Notes under the pieces: generated by a model
What the model saw: the letters and a program-made list of their open reading frames with translations, nothing else
What the model was told of the DNA's origin: nothing
The model's database searches: none
Shown here: positions 24,010 to 30,579 of the stretch, one piece after another
Numbering within the stretch: position 1 is the stretch's first letter
Layout of the letters: each line of letters begins with the position of its first letter
Assembly (NCBI GenBank): GCA_023411175.1
Contig: JAEYPB010000009.1
Coordinates: 1-36,418 of the forward strand
Reading direction: 5' to 3'
Origin: Bacillota bacterium
Lineage (GTDB): Bacteria; Bacillota; Clostridia; Christensenellales; Aristaeellaceae
DNA length: 36,418 bases
Position numbers and translations under genes: made by a program

Positions 24010-24885
24010 TCAGGGGTTCAATAGCTTGACGAGGAAGACGATGTTGGTGGCCAGAAGGTTGAGAGCATAGTCCACAAATTCGTCGGGAACGCTGACGACC
24101 TCCTCGCCTTGGCCATGGCCAGCTATTTTATTCCGCGTGGTGGGCAAGCCCGATTCCAATGTTATTCTAATGCCGTCAATGTGAGAATCCAAATAACTCG
24201 GGAAATAACTGTTATCTTTCAAAGTCTTAATAAGATGACTGGCGGTAGCCCTAGGATCAACGTTAAGTTTTTTTATCGAGCAAATACTCTTCATGGTACT
24301 CTCGAAGGCCTTGCAAGCTTCAATTATTGCGCTTTTATTATCACCTTTTCGGCGAAATGCATACGCTTTCCGCATTTCATCATCCGCCCCGGAAAACCTT
24401 TTATCGGAAAGTAGAAAAAAAGAGGGGATAACAACCTCTTGATGAATATGCATATCATTGATTCTAATTAATTCGCCATTGATAAATTCATAACCTAGAC
24501 TATTGTATTTAAACCAGTAATTGATTTCGTTGATTGTTCTCGATCCGACGTTTTCATAGCTGTAACTATTATAGGTTTCCCAGTAAAGGTGTAAGATGTA
24601 GTCAATAATATCTAGGCACTGATCTGTCTTTGACTGGATGATATAGTTCATAACATTCTCTATCGAGTTTCCGGGTCGACCAAGGCTAAGAACGCCCATA
24701 TGCTTTGAAAACCCCTTCTCGATAGAATCATATAGATTATAGCGAGAGGAAAGGTTCTCTATTGCAGCGCTTAATACATGCACAACCTGATTCCTAAAGG
24801 ATACGGGAATTAAGTTGTACTCAAATACATCTTTGACTTCACCCGCTAGTTCTGCCTTACGACGAGAAAAAAGCTTAAAGTTCAT
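24010..24885 (-). CDS. AbiJ/HEPN-like abortive infection protein (STM4504/CBY_0614 type)
   Basis: This 291-residue protein starts MNFKLFSRRKAELAGEVKDV and has a block, LIPVSFRNQVVHVLSAAIEN, that I recognise as AbiJ N-terminal domain 4-like. The C-terminal third, ending SGLPTTRNKIAGHGQGEEVV and ATNIVFLVKLL, matches the Abi_C HEPN family; Arg251 and His257 give an R-x5-H motif typical of HEPN ribonucleases. Such proteins stop phage growth by cleaving RNA in the infected cell. The gene is clearly richer in A+T than its neighbours, which points to recent acquisition. It lies 18 bases downstream of the integrase gene on the same strand, with AGGAGG before its ATG, so it is probably expressed in the lysogen as cargo. 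Confidence 0.75.
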   Translation of the reverse strand: MNFKLFSRRKAELAGEVKDVFEYNLIPVSFRNQVVHVLSAAIENLSSRYNLYDSIEKGFSKHMGVLSLGRPGNSIENVMNYIIQSKTDQCLDIIDYILHLYWETYNSYSYENVGSRTINEINYWFKYNSLGYEFINGELIRINDMHIHQEVVIPSFFLLSDKRFSGADDEMRKAYAFRRKGDNKSAIIEACKAFESTMKSICSIKKLNVDPRATASHLIKTLKDNSYFPSYLDSHIDGIRITLESGLPTTRNKIAGHGQGEEVVSVPDEFVDYALNLLATNIVFLVKLLNP

Positions 24886-24903
24886 AGTAAACCTCCTGAG
24901 GAA

Positions 24904-26163
24904 TTATTTGTCTGACGTAATTATCACACGGTCGTAAAAGGATTGTGTCACACGAGCGGCGTCCTCGTCGCGACGTCTCAAGGCATGTGCGTAGGTTTGC
25001 AGTGTGACGGTGGCGTCCTCATGGCCGAGGCGGGAGGCGACGGCCACGGCGTCGATGTTGTTGGCCAGTAGGATGGTGGCGTGTGTATGGCGGAGGCTGT
25101 GGAACTTGAGGCCTTCAAAGCCGTGGGCGTCGGCGAACTTGCGGAACCACTTGGAGGGGGTATCATGATGGAGGCGCGCGCCGTTCCAGGCGTGGACGAT
25201 CCAGCCTTCGCCCACCCACACGTCGCCGACCAGGGCGGCGGCTTCCTGCTGGTATTCGCGGGTCTCGTGCAGCACAGCCATCATGCCGGCGGGCAGCGTA
25301 ATTAGGCGCTCACCAGCTTCGGACTTCGGATCGCCCTCGTAATTGCCGGTCTTGGGGGTGTACTTCAAGGCGCGGGTAATGTCGATGGTGCCGTTGTCCC
25401 AATCCACGTCGCTCAGGCGAAGCGCACCGACCTCGCCCAGCCGCAGGCCGCACAGAAGCGCCAACAGTATCGCTGCCCGGTAACACATGTTATCCTCGTC
25501 GCGCAGGCAGCGGAGCAACTCCACGGCGCGCTCCTCCGTCAGGAAGGTGGCGCGGGTCTTCTTCGCGGTCGGCCTGTCCACCCGCTCCATGGGGTTGCGG
25601 GCGAGTACTTCCCACTGCACCGCTTTATCCAGCATGGCGCAGAGCGTGTCGTAGTAGTGCTGGATGGTGCGGGCAGACAGAGGCGCAGACGTCACGGCCT
25701 CCTGCTTGGCGGCGATCGATGGGCGACGCGGATTTTTTAGCTTCTCCTCCGGCAACCGGGTCGAGCGGCGGGCGCTTTCTCGCACATCGTTGAGCCAAGC
25801 GGTGAGCATCAGCGGCGTCAGCTTTTTGAGCGGCACATCACCCAGCACAGGCAGGATGCGGGCGTCCAGGAAGTGGCGGTAATTCTTGTAGGTCACGGCG
25901 CTGAGGTTGGGGGCCACATGCTGATCCATCCAAAGCTCTGAAAAGCTGCGCACCGTGTGCTGCTTTTGGGTGGGCTTGGCACGCCCTTCCTCGACTTCCA
26001 CAGTCAGGCGGGCAAGCGCTTTCTCCGCCTCTTTATACTGCTTGGCATCGCTCATGCCCTTGGGCAGCTTGACGGTTGTGCGAACCCACTCCCAGCCTTT
26101 ATCGGTCTGCACCTGCACGCCGACGCGCCAGGAGTTCTTGCCCCGCTTTTCGATGGTGCCCAT
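24904..26163 (-). CDS. int: phage tyrosine integrase
   Basis: This 419-residue site-specific recombinase integrates and excises the prophage. The N-terminal arm-binding domain begins GTIEKRGKNSWRVGVQVQ, a SAM-like core-binding domain covers about 70-190, and the catalytic domain carries Arg241 (CGLRLGEV), a beta-hairpin lysine (DPKSEAGER), His355 and Arg358 (HSLRHTHA), His381 (GHED) and nucleophile Tyr391 (LQTYAH). The core-binding domain has an extra charged loop at about 127-160. The start has GGAGG upstream. Its position about one kilobase from tRNA-Pro fits integration there. Confidence 0.96.
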   Translation of the reverse strand: MGTIEKRGKNSWRVGVQVQTDKGWEWVRTTVKLPKGMSDAKQYKEAEKALARLTVEVEEGRAKPTQKQHTVRSFSELWMDQHVAPNLSAVTYKNYRHFLDARILPVLGDVPLKKLTPLMLTAWLNDVRESARRSTRLPEEKLKNPRRPSIAAKQEAVTSAPLSARTIQHYYDTLCAMLDKAVQWEVLARNPMERVDRPTAKKTRATFLTEERAVELLRCLRDEDNMCYRAAILLALLCGLRLGEVGALRLSDVDWDNGTIDITRALKYTPKTGNYEGDPKSEAGERLITLPAGMMAVLHETREYQQEAAALVGDVWVGEGWIVHAWNGARLHHDTPSKWFRKFADAHGFEGLKFHSLRHTHATILLANNIDAVAVASRLGHEDATVTLQTYAHALRRRDEDAARVTQSFYDRVIITSDK

Positions 26164-26220
26164 GTACTAGCCTCCGCGAAAGAAATGTGTGGGTGGGTAT
26201 GGTAATTTTTACGTGTAAAA

Positions 26221-26355
26221 CTGTAAGAACTGCTAGGATGGTGATGAAGCCACAATATTATGTGGTTGCTAATTGCAAAACCACTATATATGGTGGATTA
26301 TTCCCGGAAGTCAACTGTAAGGATGACACTATCTTCTGTAAGGATGAACTGTAAG
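26221..26355. repeat. int upstream region with paired dyads and CTGTAAG repeats
   Basis: The 193-base gap in front of int holds two dyads of equal design, CCAC-N8-GTGG, at 26250-26265 and 26281-26296. They are 31 bases apart start to start, close to three helical turns. CTGTAAG occurs four times (26221, 26315, 26336, 26349), two of them within CTGTAAGGATGA. On the minus strand TTGACT (26309-26314) and TATATA (26285-26290), 18 bases apart, could be the int promoter, with one dyad on its -10. These may be operators or integrase/excisionase sites. Confidence 0.5.
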
Positions 26356-26356
26356 T

Positions 26357-27112
26357 TCAACCTTTGATTGCGATGTTCCAGCTGATGCCGGGGCTGCATT
26401 TGATCAGCCAGAAATACCCGGTGTTCTCAGAGTCCGGCTTAAGAATAGCGTCCACGCTAATGCTCTTGCCGTCATCGACCGAGTCAGACAGCATCGACTC
26501 CCTATCGATATAGCCGTTTGAGCCTACCTTGCAAAGGTAGATATAGGCGCTATTGAAGTAGCTTTGGATGCGAGGCGTGCCGGTCGCGGTGATCGTGACA
26601 ATCTGGGGCTTGTCTAGCGTGAAAAGGTCGCCAACCTGGGGACCTTCACCTGACATGATTGACTGCCCACCGGTAACAATAGGCGAGATATTCAGCGACC
26701 ACTTGCCAGAGGTCTCAACCATCAACGAGTCCACTGATATGGGACCCTTGCCAAAGTCGACGTCAGAATGGAGGTACTCCGCTGTGTTAAGGGCATCACC
26801 GACGTAGGTAGATACCTTCGCTTTATCTTCGCAGTTCATCACAAGGCGGAACAGACCCTCTCCGATGGAGAAGCCATCGAGCATCGAGACGCCCTCTCCG
26901 CTGAACTCGATGATGCCATCAGCTAGGGCGCTGTCGCTTTCCGGGGCGGTCGTTGCGTAAGCCTGTATTTCGGCGATGCGCGCGGTGATCGCGGCTTGGG
27001 CGGCTTGGAGTTCTTCAAGTGAGGCGGTGGTCAGGTCGATGGACAGCGTGGCGGCCAAGGCGGAAAGCGGGATCAGGAGCAGCGCGAGCGCGAGGGCGAG
27101 CGTCTTTTTCAT
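26357..27112 (-). CDS. secreted protein of unknown function in the lysogeny module
   Basis: This 251-residue protein has a clear signal peptide, KKTLALALALLLIPLSALAA, without a lipobox. Next comes a short helix, LTTASLEELQAAQAAITARI, similar to the SLEEL-x-A-L-x-x-x-I motif seen in several secreted clostridial proteins near phage repressors. The rest looks beta-rich with no motif I recognise. It overlaps the ImmA gene by four bases, so the three lysogeny genes form an operon. Its expression from the prophage while the host is alive suggests a role in the lysogen, such as superinfection exclusion or host adaptation, but nothing in the sequence proves this. Confidence 0.75.
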   Translation of the reverse strand: MKKTLALALALLLIPLSALAATLSIDLTTASLEELQAAQAAITARIAEIQAYATTAPESDSALADGIIEFSGEGVSMLDGFSIGEGLFRLVMNCEDKAKVSTYVGDALNTAEYLHSDVDFGKGPISVDSLMVETSGKWSLNISPIVTGGQSIMSGEGPQVGDLFTLDKPQIVTITATGTPRIQSYFNSAYIYLCKVGSNGYIDRESMLSDSVDDGKSISVDAILKPDSENTGYFWLIKCSPGISWNIAIKG

Positions 27113-27756
27113 GGGTTCCCCTTCCTCTCTTGTATGAACGGCATCATTTGCCGGTATACCCTGCGTTCAAGGGGGTGTAGCAAGAAGCGGTTGCGCTTGT
27201 ACAAGATTTCCATGCGCCGAGCCCGGAATTCCGCTGCTTGCCGCGACAGGCCCGTTAGGGCTGTAATCTCGTCTGCGGCGTGAACGTCCAGGGCCCACAA
27301 GACGACCGACGGCGCCAGAAACCGCGCGGCGAACATATCCGCTTCCCGTTCCTCCGGATCACGAGCATCGAGGTTCATATCGCCCATGTTCTGGCGGGTC
27401 TTGAAAATGTGAGCGTCCAAGTGCGGCTCTGTCAGGTGGCCGAGTACAATGTGCCCCAGCTCGTGAGCGACCGTGAAACGGATGCGCGGCGCGGGCATGC
27501 AGTCATCAAAAAATACAACCCATAGGCCGTCGCGGCAGACAGTCAGGCCCGAGCTCTGTCGGGCGATGTCAGACAGACGAAGGTAGGCAAGCAGGTCGGA
27601 ATGCCGGGAATATGCATAGGTTTTGATGCCGGTTAGCCGCATCACGCCCGAGAGCGGCACCGGCAACCGATCCACATGAAAGTCAATCAGCGCCTTCCAC
27701 GCCGCATCCCTCGCCGCGAGATACCGGGCGTATAGACTCCTGATGCCGCCGGGCAA
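27109..27756 (-). CDS. immA: ImmA/IrrE-family metallopeptidase
   Basis: This 215-residue protein carries the zinc protease motif HELGH at 98-102 (FTVAHELGHIVLGHL) and a downstream glutamate in EEREADMFAARFLAP, the third ligand. In ICEBs1 and many phages ImmA cleaves the partner repressor ImmR to trigger induction. The gene follows the repressor gene directly, which fits that pairing. The start is uncertain: TTG at 27756 is the best codon seen, but no good binding site precedes it. Its end overlaps the secreted-protein gene by four bases. Confidence 0.9.
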   Translation of the reverse strand: MPGGIRSLYARYLAARDAAWKALIDFHVDRLPVPLSGVMRLTGIKTYAYSRHSDLLAYLRLSDIARQSSGLTVCRDGLWVVFFDDCMPAPRIRFTVAHELGHIVLGHLTEPHLDAHIFKTRQNMGDMNLDARDPEEREADMFAARFLAPSVVLWALDVHAADEITALTGLSRQAAEFRARRMEILYKRNRFLLHPLERRVYRQMMPFIQERKGNP

Positions 27757-27800
27757 CGATGGGACGCGGGCGACGCAGGAACCGGGGGATCAGCTAATGG

Positions 27801-28439
27801 TTAATCCACGGGGTCACTGTTTCTGTTGCGCAGTTCTTTGTCCATCAAGGGATTCGGCTTGATTTGGCTCAGGCGTTTGCCGCCGCGCTTGGAGCGGGCG
27901 GCGACGGGAAGCAGCACCAGGTTATCCTGTTGTTCCGCGGATATATACATCGCACTGACCATGTGACAGGCTTCCAGCGCGGCGATGGCGGTGGCGTTGG
28001 CACCATCGATCAACTCCGGCACGCTTCGGCGGGCGGCGGCGTCCAGCGCGTCGCGCAGGCCGTCAATGAAGCCACGAAAGGCGATCAGCGGGATGTCGCC
28101 GCATGGCGCACCGGCCTTGTAGTATTTGATGGCTGCTTCTAGAAGCGAAGCCACCTCTGTGGCGGTGGGAGCATCGTTTTCGGCGTGTTGCGCGAGGGTG
28201 GTGAACGCTGCTGCGAGGGCACCACTCATAGGCTTTCGTTCATATGTAACGCATAGAAGATAATCCAATGTGACGCCGTAAAAAGCAGCCAGGTCAATGC
28301 ATGTTTTCATCGGAGGGGTTATGCCGTTTTCGTAGGATGAATAAGTGGCGCGGGAAACGTTCAAGGCGTCCGCGACCTCATCCTGCTTCATTTCTTTTTC
28401 CTTGCGCAACATCCGCAGGCGCTCTTTGAACGATTCCAT
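27801..28439 (-). CDS. XRE-family phage repressor (ImmR-like)
   Basis: The first 65 residues are a Cro/C1-type helix-turn-helix (ERLRMLRKEKEMKQDEVADA, then VSRATYSSYENG and LDYLLCVT). The remaining 145 residues contain no S24 protease signature; instead the neighbouring ImmA would inactivate it. It should hold the lysogenic state by binding the divergent control region at 28440-28676 and silencing the rightward promoter. The ATG has GGGAGG at good distance. The C-terminal tail is basic and low in structure. Confidence 0.92.
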   Translation of the reverse strand: MESFKERLRMLRKEKEMKQDEVADALNVSRATYSSYENGITPPMKTCIDLAAFYGVTLDYLLCVTYERKPMSGALAAAFTTLAQHAENDAPTATEVASLLEAAIKYYKAGAPCGDIPLIAFRGFIDGLRDALDAAARRSVPELIDGANATAIAALEACHMVSAMYISAEQQDNLVLLPVAARSKRGGKRLSQIKPNPLMDKELRNRNSDPVD

Positions 28440-28467
28440 ATTGAGCCTCCCAATCTTTTCCTTATGT

Positions 28468-28476
28468 ATTGTATCA
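28468..28476 (-). promoter_or_regulatory. extended -10 promoter of the repressor operon
   Basis: On the minus strand TGATACAAT forms an extended -10 with no good -35 at 17 bases. It lies about 30 bases before the repressor ATG. Confidence 0.6.
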
Positions 28477-28508
28477 CATAATTGATTATCTTAGCATTCC
28501 TTGCAATA

Positions 28509-28532
28509 ACGTCAGTAATTTTTGCGTGACGT
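28509..28532. promoter_or_regulatory. operator-like dyad upstream of the early promoter
   Basis: ACGTCA (28509-28514) and TGACGT (28527-28532) are inverted around 12 bases, with AATA/TATT extending the match. The dyad ends just before the -35 of the rightward promoter, a natural repressor site. Confidence 0.5.
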
Positions 28533-28533
28533 A

Positions 28534-28562
28534 TTGACATTCCAGTAATGCAAGATTATAAT
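28534..28562 (+). promoter_or_regulatory. perfect consensus early promoter of the prophage
   Basis: TTGACA (28534-28539), 17 bases, then TATAAT (28557-28562): a full match to the sigma-A consensus. It drives the rightward early genes. Such a strong promoter must be repressed in the lysogen. Confidence 0.93.
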
Positions 28563-28582
28563 GCAAATATTCCCAGCATTAT
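28558..28582. promoter_or_regulatory. operator-like dyad over the -10 and start point
   Basis: ATAATGC (28558-28564) and GCATTAT (28576-28582) are inverted around 11 bases, covering the -10 and the start point. Binding here would block the early promoter. Confidence 0.55.
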
Positions 28583-28676
28583 TAAAACACGTTGATGATC
28601 GTGTTAGTAGGGTGAAGAAGGCGATAACTGCAGGAAAAACCCGCCCCAGATGGCGGAAACAGAAGGGGGTATACTC

Positions 28677-29036
28677 ATGGGCTATGTTCCGAATATACAC
28701 ACACAGATGGCAGGAGAAGTGGGCGACAAGAAGGGCGAAGAAGTGAATCCCTACATTGCAGATGAACGGAATTGGACCAGGGGACAGGGGGGAACCAATA
28801 TCGGCTTCGCCGCGCGAGAGGCGTTTCTGCAGAACGGGTTCTTCTTTAGGGTTCTTCCGAGCGGTGAGAAGGTCATCGTTTCAATGCCCGGTACGGGCGG
28901 TGTTTGCACAGCGTACCGGGCAGATCATGGTGTATTGCTGCGAACCACCGAAAACTGGACCCCATCGAAAACGGATCTGATTATTGGGGACTGGCGTGTG
29001 GCGGGAAGTCTTGAAGAAGCTTTTTCGCAAGGATGA
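28677..29036 (+). CDS. first early protein, possible Tad2/DUF2829-like anti-defence protein
   Basis: This 119-residue protein is the first gene behind the early promoter. Its C-terminal half ends NWTPSKTDLIIGDWRVAG, which resembles the W-x-x-S-Q-T-D-L-L-A-E-D-W-x-V block of DUF2829 proteins, some of which (Tad2) sequester the Thoeris signal molecule. The typical N-terminal GKxVxRxGWNGK block is not recognisable, so the match is partial. The ATG at 28677 follows GAAGGGGG by seven bases; an ATG at 28650 has no such site. Its last 56 bases overlap a minus-strand gene. Being first in the early operon fits a counter-defence job, but this is inference. Confidence 0.55.
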   Translation: MGYVPNIHTQMAGEVGDKKGEEVNPYIADERNWTRGQGGTNIGFAAREAFLQNGFFFRVLPSGEKVIVSMPGTGGVCTAYRADHGVLLRTTENWTPSKTDLIIGDWRVAGSLEEAFSQG

Positions 29037-29295
29037 AACCAGGCTTGGCAAGAGCGGCGTCATCGAGTTCAAGAATGTGATCCACTTCAACGGAGATATT
29101 CGACAACTGGCCATTCATGTCGATGCCCAGAAGGAACCCGGTCTTAATCAGTGAGGTGACAGTTTGAGTAAGTTCCTCAGCAGAATCCTCCGCGAACGTA
29201 CCCTGCAGACCGGAGATGTTGTAAAATTGGAAATCGTTTGCCGTTATGTACTCCGCGACCATCCACAGAATCAAGCGTTCATCGAGCCTTTCCAT
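28981..29295 (-). CDS. small protein of unknown function, convergent with the early gene
   Basis: This 104-residue protein begins MERLDERLILWMVAEYITAN and reads as a compact, mostly helical acidic protein, with hydrophobic residues at regular steps. I do not recognise the family. The ATG at 29293-29295 has AGGTGG upstream and a good promoter 26 bases away. The frame continues open upstream to 29970, but that part is the shadow of the next rightward genes. It runs against the early operon and overlaps the preceding gene's 3' end by 56 bases, so each transcript is antisense to the other. Confidence 0.6.
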   Translation of the reverse strand: MERLDERLILWMVAEYITANDFQFYNISGLQGTFAEDSAEELTQTVTSLIKTGFLLGIDMNGQLSNISVEVDHILELDDAALAKPGFILAKKLLQDFPPHASPQ

Positions 29296-29321
29296 TCTGT
29301 TCCACCTACCTTTCGAGGCCA

Positions 29322-29350
29322 AGAATATCACACTTCGCGCAGAGTGTCCA
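29322..29350 (-). promoter_or_regulatory. promoter of the small minus-strand gene
   Basis: On the minus strand TGGACA (29345-29350) and TATTCT (29322-29327) are 17 bases apart, and TGA in front of the -10 makes it extended. It points at the 104-residue gene. Confidence 0.65.
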
Positions 29351-29439
29351 GTAGATGAGGCGCGCAGGAAGAACCTGAGGCGGAACCGACGGTGAAGCAC
29401 ATTGGAACGACGTACATACATTTCGACAAGGAGGCTGTT

Positions 29440-29907
29440 ATGAAAGCCAACGGCAACATCTACTACCAGGCCCGGATGCAGGCGGCGCAGCGAAACCCGC
29501 TTCACGCCAACCGAGAGCGCACGGCCTGCGAGATCTATGTAAGCCCAGAGGCGTTGGCGGACTATGAGAACGGGCTGACGGTGCCAGGCTGTGACGTGGT
29601 GCAGAAGATGGTGGAGGCCTACGGTGACCCGGACTTGCGCGGGGCGCATATCCGCGCCTTCTGCCCTCTTTTGCCGGATTACGGCGGGGAACAGGTGAGT
29701 GAGCTTGCGCGGGCGGCGCTGGGCTGGGCGGTGGCCTTCCAGAGCGCCCAGGAGATCGCGCTCAAGTTTGCTGCCGTCGCCCGCGACGGGCGCATCAGCG
29801 CCGACGAGCTGCCGGCTGCGCAGGCCATCCGGGCGAAGGCGGTAGAGCTTAGGCGCGTCATGGAGGAAACCGTGTCGGCCATCGACAAGGCCATTACGAT
29901 GGATTAG
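29440..29907 (+). CDS. phage helix-turn-helix protein
   Basis: This 155-residue protein has an N-terminal XRE-like domain: NIYYQARMQAAQ, then ACEIYVSPEALADYENGLT and VPGCDVVQKMVEAYGDPDL. The pattern AERxxVSxxxLxxYExGxTxP is the usual one in phage regulators that take part in the early programme. The C-terminal half is helical (LARAALGWAVAFQSAQEIAL) and probably serves dimerisation. The ATG has AAGGAGG six bases upstream; an earlier start at 29392 lacks one. Target sites are unknown. Confidence 0.72.
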   Translation: MKANGNIYYQARMQAAQRNPLHANRERTACEIYVSPEALADYENGLTVPGCDVVQKMVEAYGDPDLRGAHIRAFCPLLPDYGGEQVSELARAALGWAVAFQSAQEIALKFAAVARDGRISADELPAAQAIRAKAVELRRVMEETVSAIDKAITMD

Positions 29908-29919
29908 GAGGGGGTACCG

Positions 29920-30228
29920 GTGGTCAAGCAGTATAAGGTGGAGACGCCGGAGCAGCTGTTGGTGCTGCACGGGATCAAACCCGAAGGGGACAACATGTCC
30001 ATGAGGATGCTTTCGACGGTATGGCGGGCGGAGCGATCGCGCCGTGAGAAGGCAGGGCGGATTGATCTTGGCCCCATCGTGCGGGTGGTCGCGTCGTTCG
30101 AGACGGGACCGCGCGGATCGCGCAAATGCGAGATCATCAAAATCAACAGGGTAAGCGATATCATCGGGCGGCTGCCGTATTCCAAGGCTCTGGCGTACTG
30201 CCGCGAAAACCTGAAACAGGAGGGCTGA
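29920..30228 (+). CDS. phage protein of unknown function
   Basis: This 102-residue basic protein starts at GTG, five bases after GGAGGGGG. It contains SMRMLSTVWRAERSRREKAGRIDLGPIVRV and ends YSKALAYCRENLKQEG. No known domain is recognised. It lies 12 bases after the HTH gene and 2 bases before the next, so it is part of the same early operon. Confidence 0.65.
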   Translation: MVKQYKVETPEQLLVLHGIKPEGDNMSMRMLSTVWRAERSRREKAGRIDLGPIVRVVASFETGPRGSRKCEIIKINRVSDIIGRLPYSKALAYCRENLKQEG

Positions 30229-30230
30229 TC

Positions 30231-30568
30231 ATGGCATTCCGGACCATCCGAGACGCCGCCAAGGCGCTGGGCATCAGCGAAATGACCTTGCGCCGGGCCG
30301 TCCACAAAGGAGAGGTGCCCGGCCTGCGACTGGGCAACCGGTGCTGGTTGACCTGGACGTGGCGCATGACATCCTGACCAAGCCCGCGGGGATAGGCATA
30401 GAGGAGCTAAGCGAGAAGATCGGCCTCAATGTGTCCGCTATCCGGCGCGCTGTCCGCGAAGGGTGGCTACCTTATACGAAGCCAGGCAAGGCGTACCTGT
30501 TCAACGTTGAAGAGGTTCGGGCGGCGATCGATCGGCGTATCCGGGAACAGCCGAAGCACAAAAGATAG
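30231..30568 (+). pseudogene. double-HTH excisionase-like gene split by a -1 frameshift
   Basis: The first frame starts at an ATG behind AGGAGGG and encodes an excisionase/MerR-type HTH (TIRDAAKALGISEMTLRRAV). After LGNRC it runs into nonsense and stops at 30377. A second frame, entered at GTG 30341 with no binding site, continues LVDLDVAHDILTKP and a second HTH (GIEELSEKIGLNVSAIRRAV). Reading GGCAACCGG-GTGCTGGTT, with one base re-used, yields a smooth LGNRVLVDLDVAHD join near 30338-30341. The gene is therefore one protein of about 112 residues interrupted by a missing base, a sequencing slip, or a programmed -1 shift. Its likely role is DNA binding in excision or early regulation. Confidence 0.7.
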
Positions 30569-30579
30569 GGGGCGGGCGC

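Noticed and set aside
26221..26355. CTGTAAG repeats as a CRISPR array
   Set aside because: The repeats are only 7-12 bases, unevenly spaced, and without spacer-sized gaps; no cas genes are near.
28561..28746. 61-codon frame beginning at the early promoter
   Set aside because: Its ATG lies within the -10 element, upstream of any possible transcript start.
29296..29970. Upstream extension of the small minus-strand gene
   Set aside because: The extension is opposite the HTH gene and reads as Arg/His-rich noise; a promoter and binding site place the real start at 29295.
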